A program made the position numbers and the translations under genes. A DNA stretch of 64,000 nt. It comes from Vibrio coralliilyticus ATCC BAA-450 (GTDB lineage Bacteria > Pseudomonadota > Gammaproteobacteria > Enterobacterales > Vibrionaceae). Below the pieces are notes generated by a model. The model had not been told where the DNA came from and did not search any database. It saw only the letters and a list, made by a program, of their open reading frames with translations. This document shows, piece by piece, positions 17,134 through 25,530 of the stretch; within the stretch, counting starts at the first letter, position 1; each line of letters begins with the position of its first letter. The stretch is taken from the NCBI RefSeq assembly GCF_000176135.1, contig NZ_ACZN01000016.1:744001-808000 (forward strand), in the 5' to 3' direction.

Positions 17134-18249
17134 TTAAGCTACCGTTTGCGCTTCTTTCCAGTACATGGCGTTCTTGATTGCATCGATCAAACGCTCAATA
17201 TCCTGCGGGTATACTTCGCCAATATTGCCAATTCGGAAACAATCTGCGTTAGATACCTTGCCCGGATAGATGACAAACCCTTGCTCTTTCAGGCGGTCAT
17301 AAAACGCCTTAAATTGATAGTCCGGATGAGTCGGGGAGTAGAAAGAAGTAATAATTGGCGAGTGAAGATCATCGCTTAACAATGGTTCAAAGCCTAATGA
17401 ACGCATGCCTGAGACTAAAGTTGTCTGGTTGGTATTATAACGAGAGTGACGTGCCTGAACCCCGCCTTCCTGTTCAAGTTCTAACAGAGCTTGGTAGAAA
17501 GCGCGTACGGTGTGCGTTGGAGACGTGAAACGCCATTTGCCATGGTTCACTTCCATACACTTCCACTGATCATACAGATCTAGGCTCAATGAACGGGCTT
17601 GTCCTTGGCATCTTTCCAGTTCGCTTTGCTTTGCTATGACAAAACCAAACCCTGGTACACCTTGAATACACTTGTTGGCAGAGCTGATCATAAAGTCGAC
17701 GCCCATTTCGCCAATGTCCATCGGAATACCGCCAAAGCTAGACATCGCGTCTAGGATGACAACTTTACCGTGTTGTTTTGCCAATTGAGTAATAGCCTCA
17801 ATTGGATTCAGCATGCCAGTGGTAGTTTCGCAATGAACAATGGCAACGTGAGTAATACTTGGATCCGTTGCCAATGCAGTTTCCACCTCGTTCAAGTGTG
17901 GCTGTGATGTTTCGCCTGGGGAAACTACATGGCAAGGGATATTCAGGTATTGCGCGATTTGTGCAATTCGAGCGCCGTAGGCACCGTTGTCAACAACAAG
18001 CAGTTTGCCTTCTTTTGCTATCGCACTGCCAATGGTTGCTTCAACTGACGCTGTTCCACTGCCTTGCATAAGTACACTCGTATAGCCCTGGTGTTGAGTC
18101 GCCAGCTTTGTCAATTTAATACGAATCACTTCTACGATGTCTTTGTTGTATTCATCATCCCAAGTACACCAGTCTTTTAACATAGCTTCACGGACCGTTT
18201 CTGATGTCGAAAGTGGTCCAGGAGTTAGCAGTAAGTATTCGTTTTTCAT
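17134..18249 (-). CDS. phnW: 2-aminoethylphosphonate:pyruvate aminotransferase PhnW
   Basis: PhnW transfers the amino group of AEP to pyruvate, giving phosphonoacetaldehyde and alanine. The class V aminotransferase begins [20 protein letters not shown] and has the PLP-lysine region [16 protein letters not shown] (Lys about 193), with [13 protein letters not shown] and a conserved C terminus [20 protein letters not shown]. An upstream ATG at 18261 would add four residues (MDIR); the shorter start is chosen because the family begins near the NEYLLLTPG segment and AGGA lies just before it, but the call is not certain. A PhnR-type palindrome lies 25 bases upstream. Confidence 0.95.
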   Translation of the reverse strand: MKNEYLLLTPGPLSTSETVREAMLKDWCTWDDEYNKDIVEVIRIKLTKLATQHQGYTSVLMQGSGTASVEATIGSAIAKEGKLLVVDNGAYGARIAQIAQYLNIPCHVVSPGETSQPHLNEVETALATDPSITHVAIVHCETTTGMLNPIEAITQLAKQHGKVVILDAMSSFGGIPMDIGEMGVDFMISSANKCIQGVPGFGFVIAKQSELERCQGQARSLSLDLYDQWKCMEVNHGKWRFTSPTHTVRAFYQALLELEQEGGVQARHSRYNTNQTTLVSGMRSLGFEPLLSDDLHSPIITSFYSPTHPDYQFKAFYDRLKEQGFVIYPGKVSNADCFRIGNIGEVYPQDIERLIDAIKNAMYWKEAQTVA

Positions 18250-18273
18250 CCTAATATCCATGATTGTTGTTCT

Positions 18274-18285
18274 TGGTATACACCA
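18274..18285. promoter_or_regulatory. Putative PhnR operator 1 (phnW side)
   Basis: TGGTATACACCA, a near-perfect palindrome 25 bases upstream of phnW. It matches the GntR/HutC operator TGGTATAGACCA known for PhnF-type regulators of phosphonate genes, apart from the variable centre. Confidence 0.75.
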
Positions 18286-18472
18286 GAATTTGAGCTCACT
18301 CTAACAGGGCAGAAAACGATGAGTAAATAGACAAAAACTCAAATTCATAAAACTTTAACATCACATTGTTGTGGGATTTTAACTTGGTCAAATTTTTGGA
18401 TAGGTTTCTAAAAAGTGCCATTTTTTATTCATAGAATCGTCACAAAGCCATTTTAGGGTGTATATCGTCAAC

Positions 18473-18484
18473 TGGTACAGACCA
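18473..18484. promoter_or_regulatory. Putative PhnR operator 2 (binding-protein side)
   Basis: TGGTACAGACCA, one base different from the PhnF operator TGGTATAGACCA. It lies 68 bases upstream of the start and just downstream of a TATATC box, a position suited to repression. Confidence 0.75.
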
Positions 18485-18551
18485 ATCGATTTTTGCAAAG
18501 AGGATGCAATGTCAATCGGTCTCAAACAAATAGTCTTAATTGGAGAAAATG

Positions 18552-19559
18552 ATGAAAAACCGTTTGATGAAAGGATCGCTGGCTGCGCTTGTCTCTCTGC
18601 TAGCAACGAATGCAATGGCGTCTCAGGAAGTAACGGTTTACACCGCTTTCGAAACAGACATTCTTGCAAAGTACAAGTCTGCGTTTGAGAAAGAAAACCC
18701 AGACATCAAGATCGAGTGGGTTCGCGATTCTACAGGTATTATGACTGCTAAGTTACTGGCAGAAAAAAACAACCCACGTGCAGAAGTTGTATGGGGCCTG
18801 GCAGGTTCTTCAATGGCATTATTGAAAGACCAAGGTTTGCTTAAGCCATACACGCCTAATGGTGTAGAGTCCCTACATGCGAACCTTAACGACCCGCAAT
18901 CGAATCAAGCTTGGTTTGGTAATGATGCATTTTTCAACGCAGTTTGTTTCAATGAAGCGGTGGCGAAACAGTTGAACCTACCTAAACCTACGTCGTGGGA
19001 AGACCTGACAGATCCGGTTTACAAAGGTCATATTGCTATGCCAAACCCTGCGTCTTCAGGTACAGGTTACATGCAGGTTTCTGCATGGCTACAAAACATG
19101 GGTGAAGACAAAGGTTGGAACTACATGAAGGCGCTGGATAAAAACATCGCACATTATACGCACTCAGGTTCTAAGCCATGTGTACAAGCGGGTATGGGCG
19201 AAGTAGCGATTGGTATTTCTATGGCTAGTCGTGGGGCTAAGCTGAAGACTCAGGGCGCCCCTTTGGCTGTGATCACACCTAAGGGCATTGGCTGGGAGTC
19301 AGAAGCAGTAGGCTTGGTCAAAGAGTCTGAAGCAGCAAAACGTGTTGTTGATTGGTCTATTTCTAAAGCAGCGAACGAGCTGTATGTAGAAATGTATCCG
19401 GTTGTTGCTCATAAAGATGTCAAAGCGACCGTCTCTAACTTCCCTAATGTACAAGAGAACATGGCAGAGATGGACTTTGCTCAAATGGGTAGTAAGCGAG
19501 CAGGCATTCTTGCAACTTGGTCTGCGAAATTTGATGCTAAATCAGAGCCAAAATCATAA
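18552..19559 (+). CDS. AEP ABC transporter substrate-binding protein (PhnS2/AepX type)
   Basis: A signal peptide (MKNRLMKGSLAALVSLLATNAMA) precedes a periplasmic type 2 iron/polyamine-type binding protein domain with EVTVYTAFETDILAKYKSAF, LKDQGLLKPYTP, and PNPASSGTGYM. Members next to phnW are assigned to 2-aminoethylphosphonate binding. The gene is the first of the transport operon on the plus strand and is preceded by a PhnR-type palindrome. GGAG at 18542-18545 sets the start at 18549 or 18552; an in-frame TTG at 18540 is less likely. A terminator follows, so much of the transcription may stop here, giving more binding protein than permease. Confidence 0.88.
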   Translation: MKNRLMKGSLAALVSLLATNAMASQEVTVYTAFETDILAKYKSAFEKENPDIKIEWVRDSTGIMTAKLLAEKNNPRAEVVWGLAGSSMALLKDQGLLKPYTPNGVESLHANLNDPQSNQAWFGNDAFFNAVCFNEAVAKQLNLPKPTSWEDLTDPVYKGHIAMPNPASSGTGYMQVSAWLQNMGEDKGWNYMKALDKNIAHYTHSGSKPCVQAGMGEVAIGISMASRGAKLKTQGAPLAVITPKGIGWESEAVGLVKESEAAKRVVDWSISKAANELYVEMYPVVAHKDVKATVSNFPNVQENMAEMDFAQMGSKRAGILATWSAKFDAKSEPKS

Positions 19560-19600
19560 GGTCTAGATAACCTTACTGGTTTTTTACGACTGAGTATTTG

Positions 19601-19625
19601 AGGGAGAGCATAGGCTCTCCCTTTT
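19601..19625 (+). terminator. Intrinsic terminator after the AEP binding-protein gene
   Basis: AGGGAGAGC (19601-19609) pairs with GCTCTCCCT (19614-19622) over a 4-base loop, followed by TTT. It probably attenuates transcription so that the binding protein is made in excess. Confidence 0.75.
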
Positions 19626-19683
19626 GCATTTTGGCTTCATCACAGGCAAATTTGTTCAAAGGTTATTCGAGGTAGAAGAAGTC

Positions 19684-20091
19684 ATGGACGTTAGAGAAAT
19701 ATCAGCAGAAGAAACGCTTGCTTTACGGCATCGGGTACTCTGGCCAGAAAAGAGTATCGATTTTTGCCGTGTAGAAGAAGATGACGTGGGTTTACATTTT
19801 GGTGCGTTTGTCGACGATGAGTTAGTCTGTGTCGCTTCTGTATTTGTCTCTGACAATGTCGCTCGATTGAGAAAGTTTGCTACCTCTCCGGAGTATCAAG
19901 GGCAGGGAATAGGTTCAAGCGTACTCAAGGCTATAATTAGTGAATTGCAAAATACTGGCGTTATCATTTTTTGGTGTGATGCTCGCGAAAGTGCATTAAC
20001 GCTGTATAAAAGATTTGGTATGACAGAAGAGGGTGAGCGCTTTTACAAAGGGGATATCCCATATTATAAAATGTCTGTCGCTTGGGATTAG
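19684..20091 (+). CDS. GNAT family N-acetyltransferase inside the AEP transport locus
   Basis: The 135-residue protein (MDVREISAEETLALRHRVLWPEK as start) is a single GNAT domain: the acetyl-CoA-binding motif A is LRKFATSPEYQGQGIGSSVL, followed by a C-terminal ALTLYKRFGM segment. It lies between the binding-protein and ATPase genes of the AEP importer, behind a terminator. PhnO, a GNAT of about 144 residues, acetylates aminoalkylphosphonates, so a PhnO-like role is attractive but not shown. The in-frame region before 19684 has no good start; the purine-rich GAGG lies about 11 bases ahead. Confidence 0.7.
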   Translation: MDVREISAEETLALRHRVLWPEKSIDFCRVEEDDVGLHFGAFVDDELVCVASVFVSDNVARLRKFATSPEYQGQGIGSSVLKAIISELQNTGVIIFWCDARESALTLYKRFGMTEEGERFYKGDIPYYKMSVAWD

Positions 20092-20135
20092 TCCGAGTCG
20101 GTCCTTGTGGCTAAATCATCCTGCCTTTCATGCTT

Positions 20136-20164
20136 TTGTCATCTTTGGTCTATAAATTTGTAAT
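20136..20164 (+). promoter_or_regulatory. Candidate promoter of the ATPase-permease-phnR operon
   Basis: TTGTCA (20136-20141) and TGTAAT (20159-20164) are 17 bases apart. The spacer contains TGGTCTAT (20146-20153), a half-site of the PhnR-type palindrome. Confidence 0.5.
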
Positions 20165-20191
20165 GCGTCTGAAATAAACCAGATTTAGAGT

Positions 20192-20203
20192 TGGTATATA
20201 CCA
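20192..20203. promoter_or_regulatory. Putative PhnR operator 3 (ATPase gene)
   Basis: TGGTATATACCA, a perfect palindrome 16 bases before the ATPase start and about 20 bases after the expected transcription start of the candidate promoter at 20136. Confidence 0.75.
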
Positions 20204-20218
20204 TTTGGAGAGTGTGTT

Positions 20219-21331
20219 ATGCCAACTAACCAACCTTATCTACAGATTGAAAACGTTGTGAAGCAATTCGGGCAATTTACAGCGCTTAAAAATATCTCAC
20301 TTGCCATTGAAAAAGGCGAGTTTGTTTGTTTCCTTGGGCCATCTGGCTGCGGTAAAACGACGTTACTGAGAGCCATTGCTGGGCTCGATCTTCCAACTTC
20401 AGGTACAATTTCTCAACACGGTGAAGAGACGACTTTCCTGCCGCCTGAAAAGCGCGATTTTGGCATTGTATTCCAATCGTATGCTCTGTTTCCCAATCTG
20501 ACTGTGCAGGAAAACATTGCTATTGGCCTGAAGAACCAAGGCATGTCGAACCAAGAAGCACTGGAGAAAGTCGATTACTGGCTGGAGATGATTGGACTTC
20601 CTACATCTGGGCAAAAGTATCCAAATCAGTTATCTGGTGGTCAGCAGCAGCGTGTCGCACTTGCTCGTGCTTTAGCCCTTTCTCCAGGCCTACTATTACT
20701 TGATGAACCTTTATCTGCACTTGACGCCAAAGTACGTGTTCACTTGCGTGATGAGATTTGTAAACTACAACGTAAGCTGGGTATTACAACCATTATGGTG
20801 ACGCATGATCAGGATGAAGCCCTGTCGATGGCAGATCGCATTGTGGTGATGAATCACGGCGTAATTGAGCAAGTTGGCACGCCACAGGAAATCTATCAAC
20901 AACCAGCAACCCGATTTGTTGCTGAGTTTGTTGGTAGCATGAATTTTATTGGTGCTTCGGTGGCAACTGACAGTCAGCTACGCATTGCAGAGTCCCTCAT
21001 TCAAGCCCCGGTGTTGGAAAACAGAAATCTGGTCCGTGGTGATCGTTTTGACTTAGCAATCCGTCCAGAGAATATTCGCTTTTCCGAAGAAGTAAAGGAT
21101 GCGTTGCCAGTCCGTATTCGTACCTATGAATTTTTAGGGTCGTTCTGCCGATATGAGTGTGAGTTGCAGCACGACAAGCTCGCCGCTCCTATCTTTGTTG
21201 ACGTTTCCGGTGAACAAGCGCAAAACATGAAGTTGCGTGTTGGTGACATTCGCTACATTCAGTTTGCCGAGCGAGGAGCCAGAGCCTACCCAGCGTTGAG
21301 CGCAAATGGCGACAAAGCGATTGCGGCTTAG
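20219..21331 (+). CDS. AEP ABC transporter ATP-binding protein (PhnT2 type)
   Basis: This is the ATPase that powers AEP uptake. The 370-residue protein has Walker A GPSGCGKTTLLR (about 42-53), the Q-loop, signature LSGGQQQR, Walker B LLLLDEPLSALD, the H-loop MVTHDQDEA, and a C-terminal TOBE domain (about 290-360) typical of the spermidine/iron subfamily. The neighbours assign it to AEP. A GGAGAG ribosome site precedes the ATG. The next gene starts within a few bases of its stop, so the two are co-translated. Confidence 0.93.
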   Translation: MPTNQPYLQIENVVKQFGQFTALKNISLAIEKGEFVCFLGPSGCGKTTLLRAIAGLDLPTSGTISQHGEETTFLPPEKRDFGIVFQSYALFPNLTVQENIAIGLKNQGMSNQEALEKVDYWLEMIGLPTSGQKYPNQLSGGQQQRVALARALALSPGLLLLDEPLSALDAKVRVHLRDEICKLQRKLGITTIMVTHDQDEALSMADRIVVMNHGVIEQVGTPQEIYQQPATRFVAEFVGSMNFIGASVATDSQLRIAESLIQAPVLENRNLVRGDRFDLAIRPENIRFSEEVKDALPVRIRTYEFLGSFCRYECELQHDKLAAPIFVDVSGEQAQNMKLRVGDIRYIQFAERGARAYPALSANGDKAIAA

Positions 21332-21341
21332 GATGAATGCA

Positions 21342-23069
21342 ATGGACAGTAATACAATGAATAGTTCGACGCTGATTGCTCTGAAGAATCATTCTACCAG
21401 CCACTTAAAACGTATCAGCCGCGATAACATCGTCTTGTTTAGCTTACTTGCGCTTCTATTTTCGTTGCTGGTGATTTTTATCGTCATGCCTCTATGGGCG
21501 ATGTTGGCGAAAAGCGTGCAGGGTACGGAAGGTGAATTTGTTGGTTTAGCCAATTTTGCCAGCTATTTTTCACAGGCGAGCCTGTGGCAGTCTCTCGGGA
21601 ATACATTGACGGTTGCATTGTTGGTAACCGCTATTGTTGGTGTACTGGCGTTTGGCTATGCCTACGCATTGACTCGCTCTTGTATGCCGATGAAGGGCTT
21701 GTTCCATGTGTTGGGTGCAGCGCCTATTCTTGCACCTTCGCTGTTACCTGCGATCAGCCTGATTTTTTTGTTTGGTAATCAGGGAATAGCGAAAGAAGTG
21801 CTGGGCGGTCATTCTGTGTATGGTCTAATTGGTATTTCGTTAGGTTTGATTTTCTGGACCTTCCCCCATGCGTTGATGATACTGACTACCTCGCTTCGTA
21901 CGTCTGACGCGCGTTTGTATGAAGCCGCTCGCGCGTTGAAAACATCTCCACTGAAAACGTTCTTTATGGTGACTTTACCCGCAGCGAAATACGGATTGAT
22001 CAGCACGCTGATCGTTGTCTTCACTTTAGTTGTGTGTGATTTTGGTGTGCCAAAAGTCATCGGTGGAAGCTATAACGTTCTTGCTACGGATATCTTTAAG
22101 CAGGTTGTCGGGCAGCAAAACTTCTCTATGGGTGCAGTGACCAGTATTCTGTTGTTGATTCCCGCTTTGTTAGCATTCGCGGCAGACCGTTGGGTGCAGA
22201 AAAAACAAAAGAGCTTGTTTGATACGCGCTCCGTACCTTATCAACCTGAACCGAACAAAGTTCGAGATGGCGCTTGCTTCCTGTATTGTTCACTGATCTC
22301 ATTAGCGGTCATTACGGTATTGGGCATGGCGGTTTATGGTTCCTTGGTGACCTTCTGGCCTTGGAATAAAGCACTAACGCTGAATAACTATAACTTCGCC
22401 GAGATGAGTACTTATGGTTGGCAACCGTACTTCAACTCATTATCGCTGGCGACATGGACTGCCATTATTGGTACCGCATTGATTTTTGTCGGAGCATATT
22501 GCATCGAGAAAGGACGCGCCTTTGCTCCTGTAAGGCAGGCAATGCAAATGCTGAGTGTGGTACCCATGGCCGTGCCGGGCATGGTGTTAGGCTTGGGCTA
22601 TATTTTCTACTTTAACGATGCCAATAACCCACTGAGCTTCCTCTATGGCACGATGGCCTTTCTGGTAATCAATACAGTGGTTCACTATTACACTGTCGGT
22701 CATATGACAGCCGTGACGGCGCTGAAGCAGATCCCAGCAGAAATCGAGGCAACAGCAGCTTCCGTCAAGTTGCCTCAATATAAGCTGTTCTTTAAAGTAA
22801 CTTTGCCCGTCTGTGTCCCTGCGACATTGGATATCGCAGCGTATCTGTTTATTAATGCATTAACCACCACTTCTGCGGTAGTATTCATCTATTCAACTGA
22901 AACCATCCCGGCTTCTGTTTCTGTATTGAATATGGACGATGCAGGTCAGACGGGCGCTGCAGCAGCGATGGCGGTGATGATCATGATTTCAGCTGCGGTC
23001 GCAAAGCTAGTGCACATGACGCTAGGGAAATGGTTGGAAAACAGAACGCAAGCGTGGCGTAAAAGGTAA
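21342..23069 (+). CDS. AEP ABC transporter fused permease (PhnU2 type)
   Basis: Two inner-membrane permease halves are joined in one polypeptide of about 575 residues, with some 12 membrane helices. Each half carries an EAA loop that docks to the ATPase: EAARALKTSPLKTFF in the first and EATAASVKLPQYKLFF in the second. This fused form is typical of the second AEP transporter type, in contrast to the two-gene PhnU/PhnV of Salmonella. The frame is open from 21306, overlapping the ATPase gene, but AGGA at 21330-21333 places the likely start at 21342 (or 21333). Confidence 0.88.
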   Translation: MDSNTMNSSTLIALKNHSTSHLKRISRDNIVLFSLLALLFSLLVIFIVMPLWAMLAKSVQGTEGEFVGLANFASYFSQASLWQSLGNTLTVALLVTAIVGVLAFGYAYALTRSCMPMKGLFHVLGAAPILAPSLLPAISLIFLFGNQGIAKEVLGGHSVYGLIGISLGLIFWTFPHALMILTTSLRTSDARLYEAARALKTSPLKTFFMVTLPAAKYGLISTLIVVFTLVVCDFGVPKVIGGSYNVLATDIFKQVVGQQNFSMGAVTSILLLIPALLAFAADRWVQKKQKSLFDTRSVPYQPEPNKVRDGACFLYCSLISLAVITVLGMAVYGSLVTFWPWNKALTLNNYNFAEMSTYGWQPYFNSLSLATWTAIIGTALIFVGAYCIEKGRAFAPVRQAMQMLSVVPMAVPGMVLGLGYIFYFNDANNPLSFLYGTMAFLVINTVVHYYTVGHMTAVTALKQIPAEIEATAASVKLPQYKLFFKVTLPVCVPATLDIAAYLFINALTTTSAVVFIYSTETIPASVSVLNMDDAGQTGAAAAMAVMIMISAAVAKLVHMTLGKWLENRTQAWRKR

Positions 23070-23078
23070 GGACAACGG

Positions 23079-23783
23079 GTGCAGTACGTAAAAATTAAAG
23101 ATTCTATTGTCGAGCAGATTGAATCCGGTTTACTTTCACCGCGGCAAAAATTGCCAGCGGAGCGTAAACTGTCAGAATCGTTTGATACCACTCGTGTGAC
23201 ATTACGTGAAGCCTTGTCATTGCTGGAAGCAGAAGGTCGTATCTATCGCGAAGACCGCCGTGGTTGGTTCATTTCTCCAGAGCCTTTGAAGTATGACCCT
23301 ACGCAGACGTTGAATTTTACCAATATGGCGCTGGCGCAAAACCGTTCCCCACAGACTGAACTGATTGCGGCAAAGGGCATTCTCGCCAATAAGCAGGCTG
23401 CTAGCCTTCTTGGGCTTCAACCATTCTCCGATGTGTATAAGGTGGATAGGGTGAGGTATCTGGAAGATCGCCCTGTGGTGTTTGTCACTAACTATATTCG
23501 CCCTGAGCTGTTTCCTAATCTATTGGACTTCGATTTATCTAAATCGCTCACCGATATCTATCGTGACCATTTCGGTATGGTCTATCAGAAAATTCGATAT
23601 CGCATCAGTACCAGTAGTTTGCTCGGAGACACCGCTCAGGCGTTAAGAGCCACGTCTGGCACTCCAGCTATGGTCGTCGAGCGTATTAACTACAACCAGC
23701 ATGGTGAGCTTATCGATTGTGATATCGAGTATTGGCGCCACGATGCAATCAGCATCGAATCTATCGCTGTACTAAACCACTAA
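23079..23783 (+). CDS. phnR: GntR/HutC-family regulator of AEP genes (PhnR)
   Basis: The 234-residue protein has a GntR winged helix at residues 3-66 (LPAERKLSESFDTTRVTLREALSLLE) and a UTRA ligand domain at about 85-225, the HutC subfamily layout of PhnF and PhnR. It starts at a GTG 9 bases after the permease stop, so it is made with the importer. It is the best candidate to bind the three TGGTAnnnACCA palindromes upstream of phnW, the binding-protein gene and the ATPase gene, giving autoregulation. The ligand could be AEP or phosphonoacetaldehyde; this is inferred. Confidence 0.88.
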   Translation: MQYVKIKDSIVEQIESGLLSPRQKLPAERKLSESFDTTRVTLREALSLLEAEGRIYREDRRGWFISPEPLKYDPTQTLNFTNMALAQNRSPQTELIAAKGILANKQAASLLGLQPFSDVYKVDRVRYLEDRPVVFVTNYIRPELFPNLLDFDLSKSLTDIYRDHFGMVYQKIRYRISTSSLLGDTAQALRATSGTPAMVVERINYNQHGELIDCDIEYWRHDAISIESIAVLNH

Positions 23784-23802
23784 TCTCTTCTCTTAATTTG
23801 AT

Positions 23803-23830
23803 GGGCTTCCGTTTGTGGGAGCCCTTTTTT
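23803..23830 (+). terminator. Intrinsic terminator after phnR
   Basis: GGGCTTCC (23803-23810) pairs with GGGAGCCC (23817-23824) with one G-T wobble, then TTTTTT. It separates phnR from the EamA gene. Confidence 0.75.
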
Positions 23831-23843
23831 ACAAGGATTTTCT

Positions 23844-24746
23844 ATGTCTGTTTGGGCTATGTTTCTGGTTGTTATTTCTGCTTTTCTTCATGCAGGATGG
23901 AACTTGCTCAGCAAAAGCAATAAAGCTTCGGGACCAGCTTTCTTTCTCGCCAGTAGTTCAGCGGCGGCGTTGCTGCTCACTCCTTATATCGTCTGGTACA
24001 TTGATCAAGTTGGTGTCGATTCATTCCCTCAAACCTTCTGGTGGATTCTATTGGCAAGTGGTATTGCCCAGATGGTTTACATGCTGGGTCTTGGGTTCGC
24101 ATACAAGCAAGCGGATATTGGCGTGATTTATCCTATTGCTCGGGCACTACCTGTATTGATGGTAGGCGCAGGTACGGTTGCTCTTGGTTATGATCTGTCA
24201 ACGCTTAGTTGGGTTGGCTTCTCTCTGATCACACTCGGTTGTCTATTTGTTCCGTTAGAATCATTCAGGCAGTTTAATTTGCAGGGCTACCTCAATGCTG
24301 GTGTGTTGTTTGCTCTTATAGCTGCACTTGGAACCACGGGTTATTCGATTCTTGATAAAGAAGCTCTAGTAATTTTGGGTGATGCTTTTAAACAAGTAGT
24401 GAGTGATAAAGCCTCTGCGGTTTTCTATTTGGGGATACAGTTTTGGTCAATTGCGTTGTGTATCGCGAGCTATCTAGTAGTTGCTAAGCGATTTGATGAC
24501 TTTAAAGATGCTTGGGCTATCAAGAAGCCTTCAGCCATCGCAGGCACAATGATGTCAACCACTTATGGGCTGGTGCTTTACGCAATGACAATGACGGAGA
24601 ATGTGAGTTATGTGGTCGCGCTGCGTCAGCTTAGTATTGTGTTTGGGATGATATTTGGAATTATTTGGCTATCTGAAAAGTTTTTAGTTACTCGCCTATC
24701 AGGGACGATGTTGATCTTAGGTGGCTTAGTTTTGACCGTGCTTTGA
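23844..24746 (+). CDS. EamA/DMT-superfamily transporter
   Basis: The 300-residue protein has about ten membrane helices arranged as two EamA repeats (FLHAGWNLLSKSNKA at the start, and a second repeat around residue 150-300 with YAMTMTENVSYVVALRQLSIVFGMIFG). Members export or import metabolites such as amino acids. It follows phnR after 60 bases but is separated by a terminator, and AAGGA lies before its ATG. A link to aminophosphonate handling is suggested only by position. Confidence 0.8.
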   Translation: MSVWAMFLVVISAFLHAGWNLLSKSNKASGPAFFLASSSAAALLLTPYIVWYIDQVGVDSFPQTFWWILLASGIAQMVYMLGLGFAYKQADIGVIYPIARALPVLMVGAGTVALGYDLSTLSWVGFSLITLGCLFVPLESFRQFNLQGYLNAGVLFALIAALGTTGYSILDKEALVILGDAFKQVVSDKASAVFYLGIQFWSIALCIASYLVVAKRFDDFKDAWAIKKPSAIAGTMMSTTYGLVLYAMTMTENVSYVVALRQLSIVFGMIFGIIWLSEKFLVTRLSGTMLILGGLVLTVL

Positions 24747-25104
24747 CAGGCTACAACTCATGTATTGGGTGGTTTGTTCTCAATAGTTGAGTAATTTTGT
24801 CAGCTTTTATTATGACATTTATTACTTATTTTATGAGAAATGATTATAAATAGTAAAAGTCTTCCGCTTTCTTCGTTCTAGACTCGAAATAATAAGTGAT
24901 TGAAGTCACATAAATTTTTATTACTAGCATATCTTAGACCACTAAAACCCTAATTTTTATACAACAATCAGTTTTAAATAATCGTCGAATTTGTTGAATA
25001 ACAAGTGCAAGATTTTCTAATCCCTATCGGTCTTCTTTTACGTACCATTTAGGTATTCGAGCAAGGTAATAAGGCTCGATTTTAAGGTAACTAAGGAGTC
25101 AGTT
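24747..25104. other. AT-rich intergenic region upstream of the DUF3316 gene
   Basis: 358 bases without a gene. The only site I can point to is a CRP-like palindrome at 24894-24911. Confidence 0.5.
24894..24911. promoter_or_regulatory. Candidate CRP binding site upstream of the DUF3316 gene
   Basis: AAGTGATTGAAGTCACAT has the half-sites GTGA and TCAC separated by 6 bases, the CRP spacing, about 200 bases upstream of the DUF3316 start. The match to the full 22-bp consensus is only moderate. Confidence 0.45.
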
Positions 25105-25455
25105 ATGATTAAAGTAGTAAGTATTGCAACCATCTTAATGATCGCCTCAACTGCAGCTACAGCTGGTGGTTATCGTATGTATTCAGATACAAAAGTAGTT
25201 AACGGTGATTCAGCGATTTCGAAAGAAGCGGCTTATGCTCAAGGTCGAGATATCATTAGCGATATTGATTCAATGTCCTCGCAAGAGTTAACTCGTCATT
25301 TAAGTCTAGGATTATGGCACCCAGAAGTAACGCGCTCACTCGAAATTAAAGATTCAACTGTCACTTTGACAGAAAAAATGGGTGCAGATGGTCAGATTAC
25401 TTATCAACCAGTTGTCCATGTTGATTATAACTACCGAGCATTCGATAGAGATTAA
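25105..25455 (+). CDS. Exported DUF3316 protein
   Basis: The 116-residue protein has a signal peptide (about 1-20, ending AATA) and then a short mature domain with SKEAAYAQGRDIISDIDSMSSQEL, which I recognise as the DUF3316 family found mostly in Vibrio. The family has no known function. The region has a TAAGGAG ribosome site and a moderate CRP-like site 200 bases upstream. It ends at a terminator shared with the convergent peptide transporter gene. Confidence 0.75.
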   Translation: MIKVVSIATILMIASTAATAGGYRMYSDTKVVNGDSAISKEAAYAQGRDIISDIDSMSSQELTRHLSLGLWHPEVTRSLEIKDSTVTLTEKMGADGQITYQPVVHVDYNYRAFDRD

Positions 25456-25484
25456 GTTCCTAAATTTATCTCGCTAGCACCTAA

Positions 25485-25518
25485 TAAAAAGCCCCGGATA
25501 TAAACCGGGGCTTTCTGT
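25485..25518. terminator. Bidirectional terminator between DUF3316 and the peptide transporter gene
   Basis: AAAGCCCCGG (25488-25497) pairs with CCGGGGCTTT (25505-25514). On the minus strand the T-run comes from the A-tract at 25485-25490. Confidence 0.85.
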
Positions 25519-25530
25519 TTCATGAATCTA

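Larger units (their letters stand above)
18250..18551. promoter_or_regulatory. Divergent promoter region of phnW and the AEP binding-protein gene
   Basis: About 300 bases separate the two divergent AEP transcripts. The region holds one palindrome near each gene, listed separately. A possible promoter for the binding-protein gene is GTCACA (about 18440) with TATATC about 16 bases downstream, which would place the palindrome at 18473 over the transcription start. Confidence 0.5.

Noticed and set aside
18511..18688. Plus-strand frame starting upstream of the AEP binding-protein gene
   Set aside because: An AGAGG site precedes its ATG, which could suggest a leader peptide, but it runs in another frame far into the signal peptide region and has no recognisable content.
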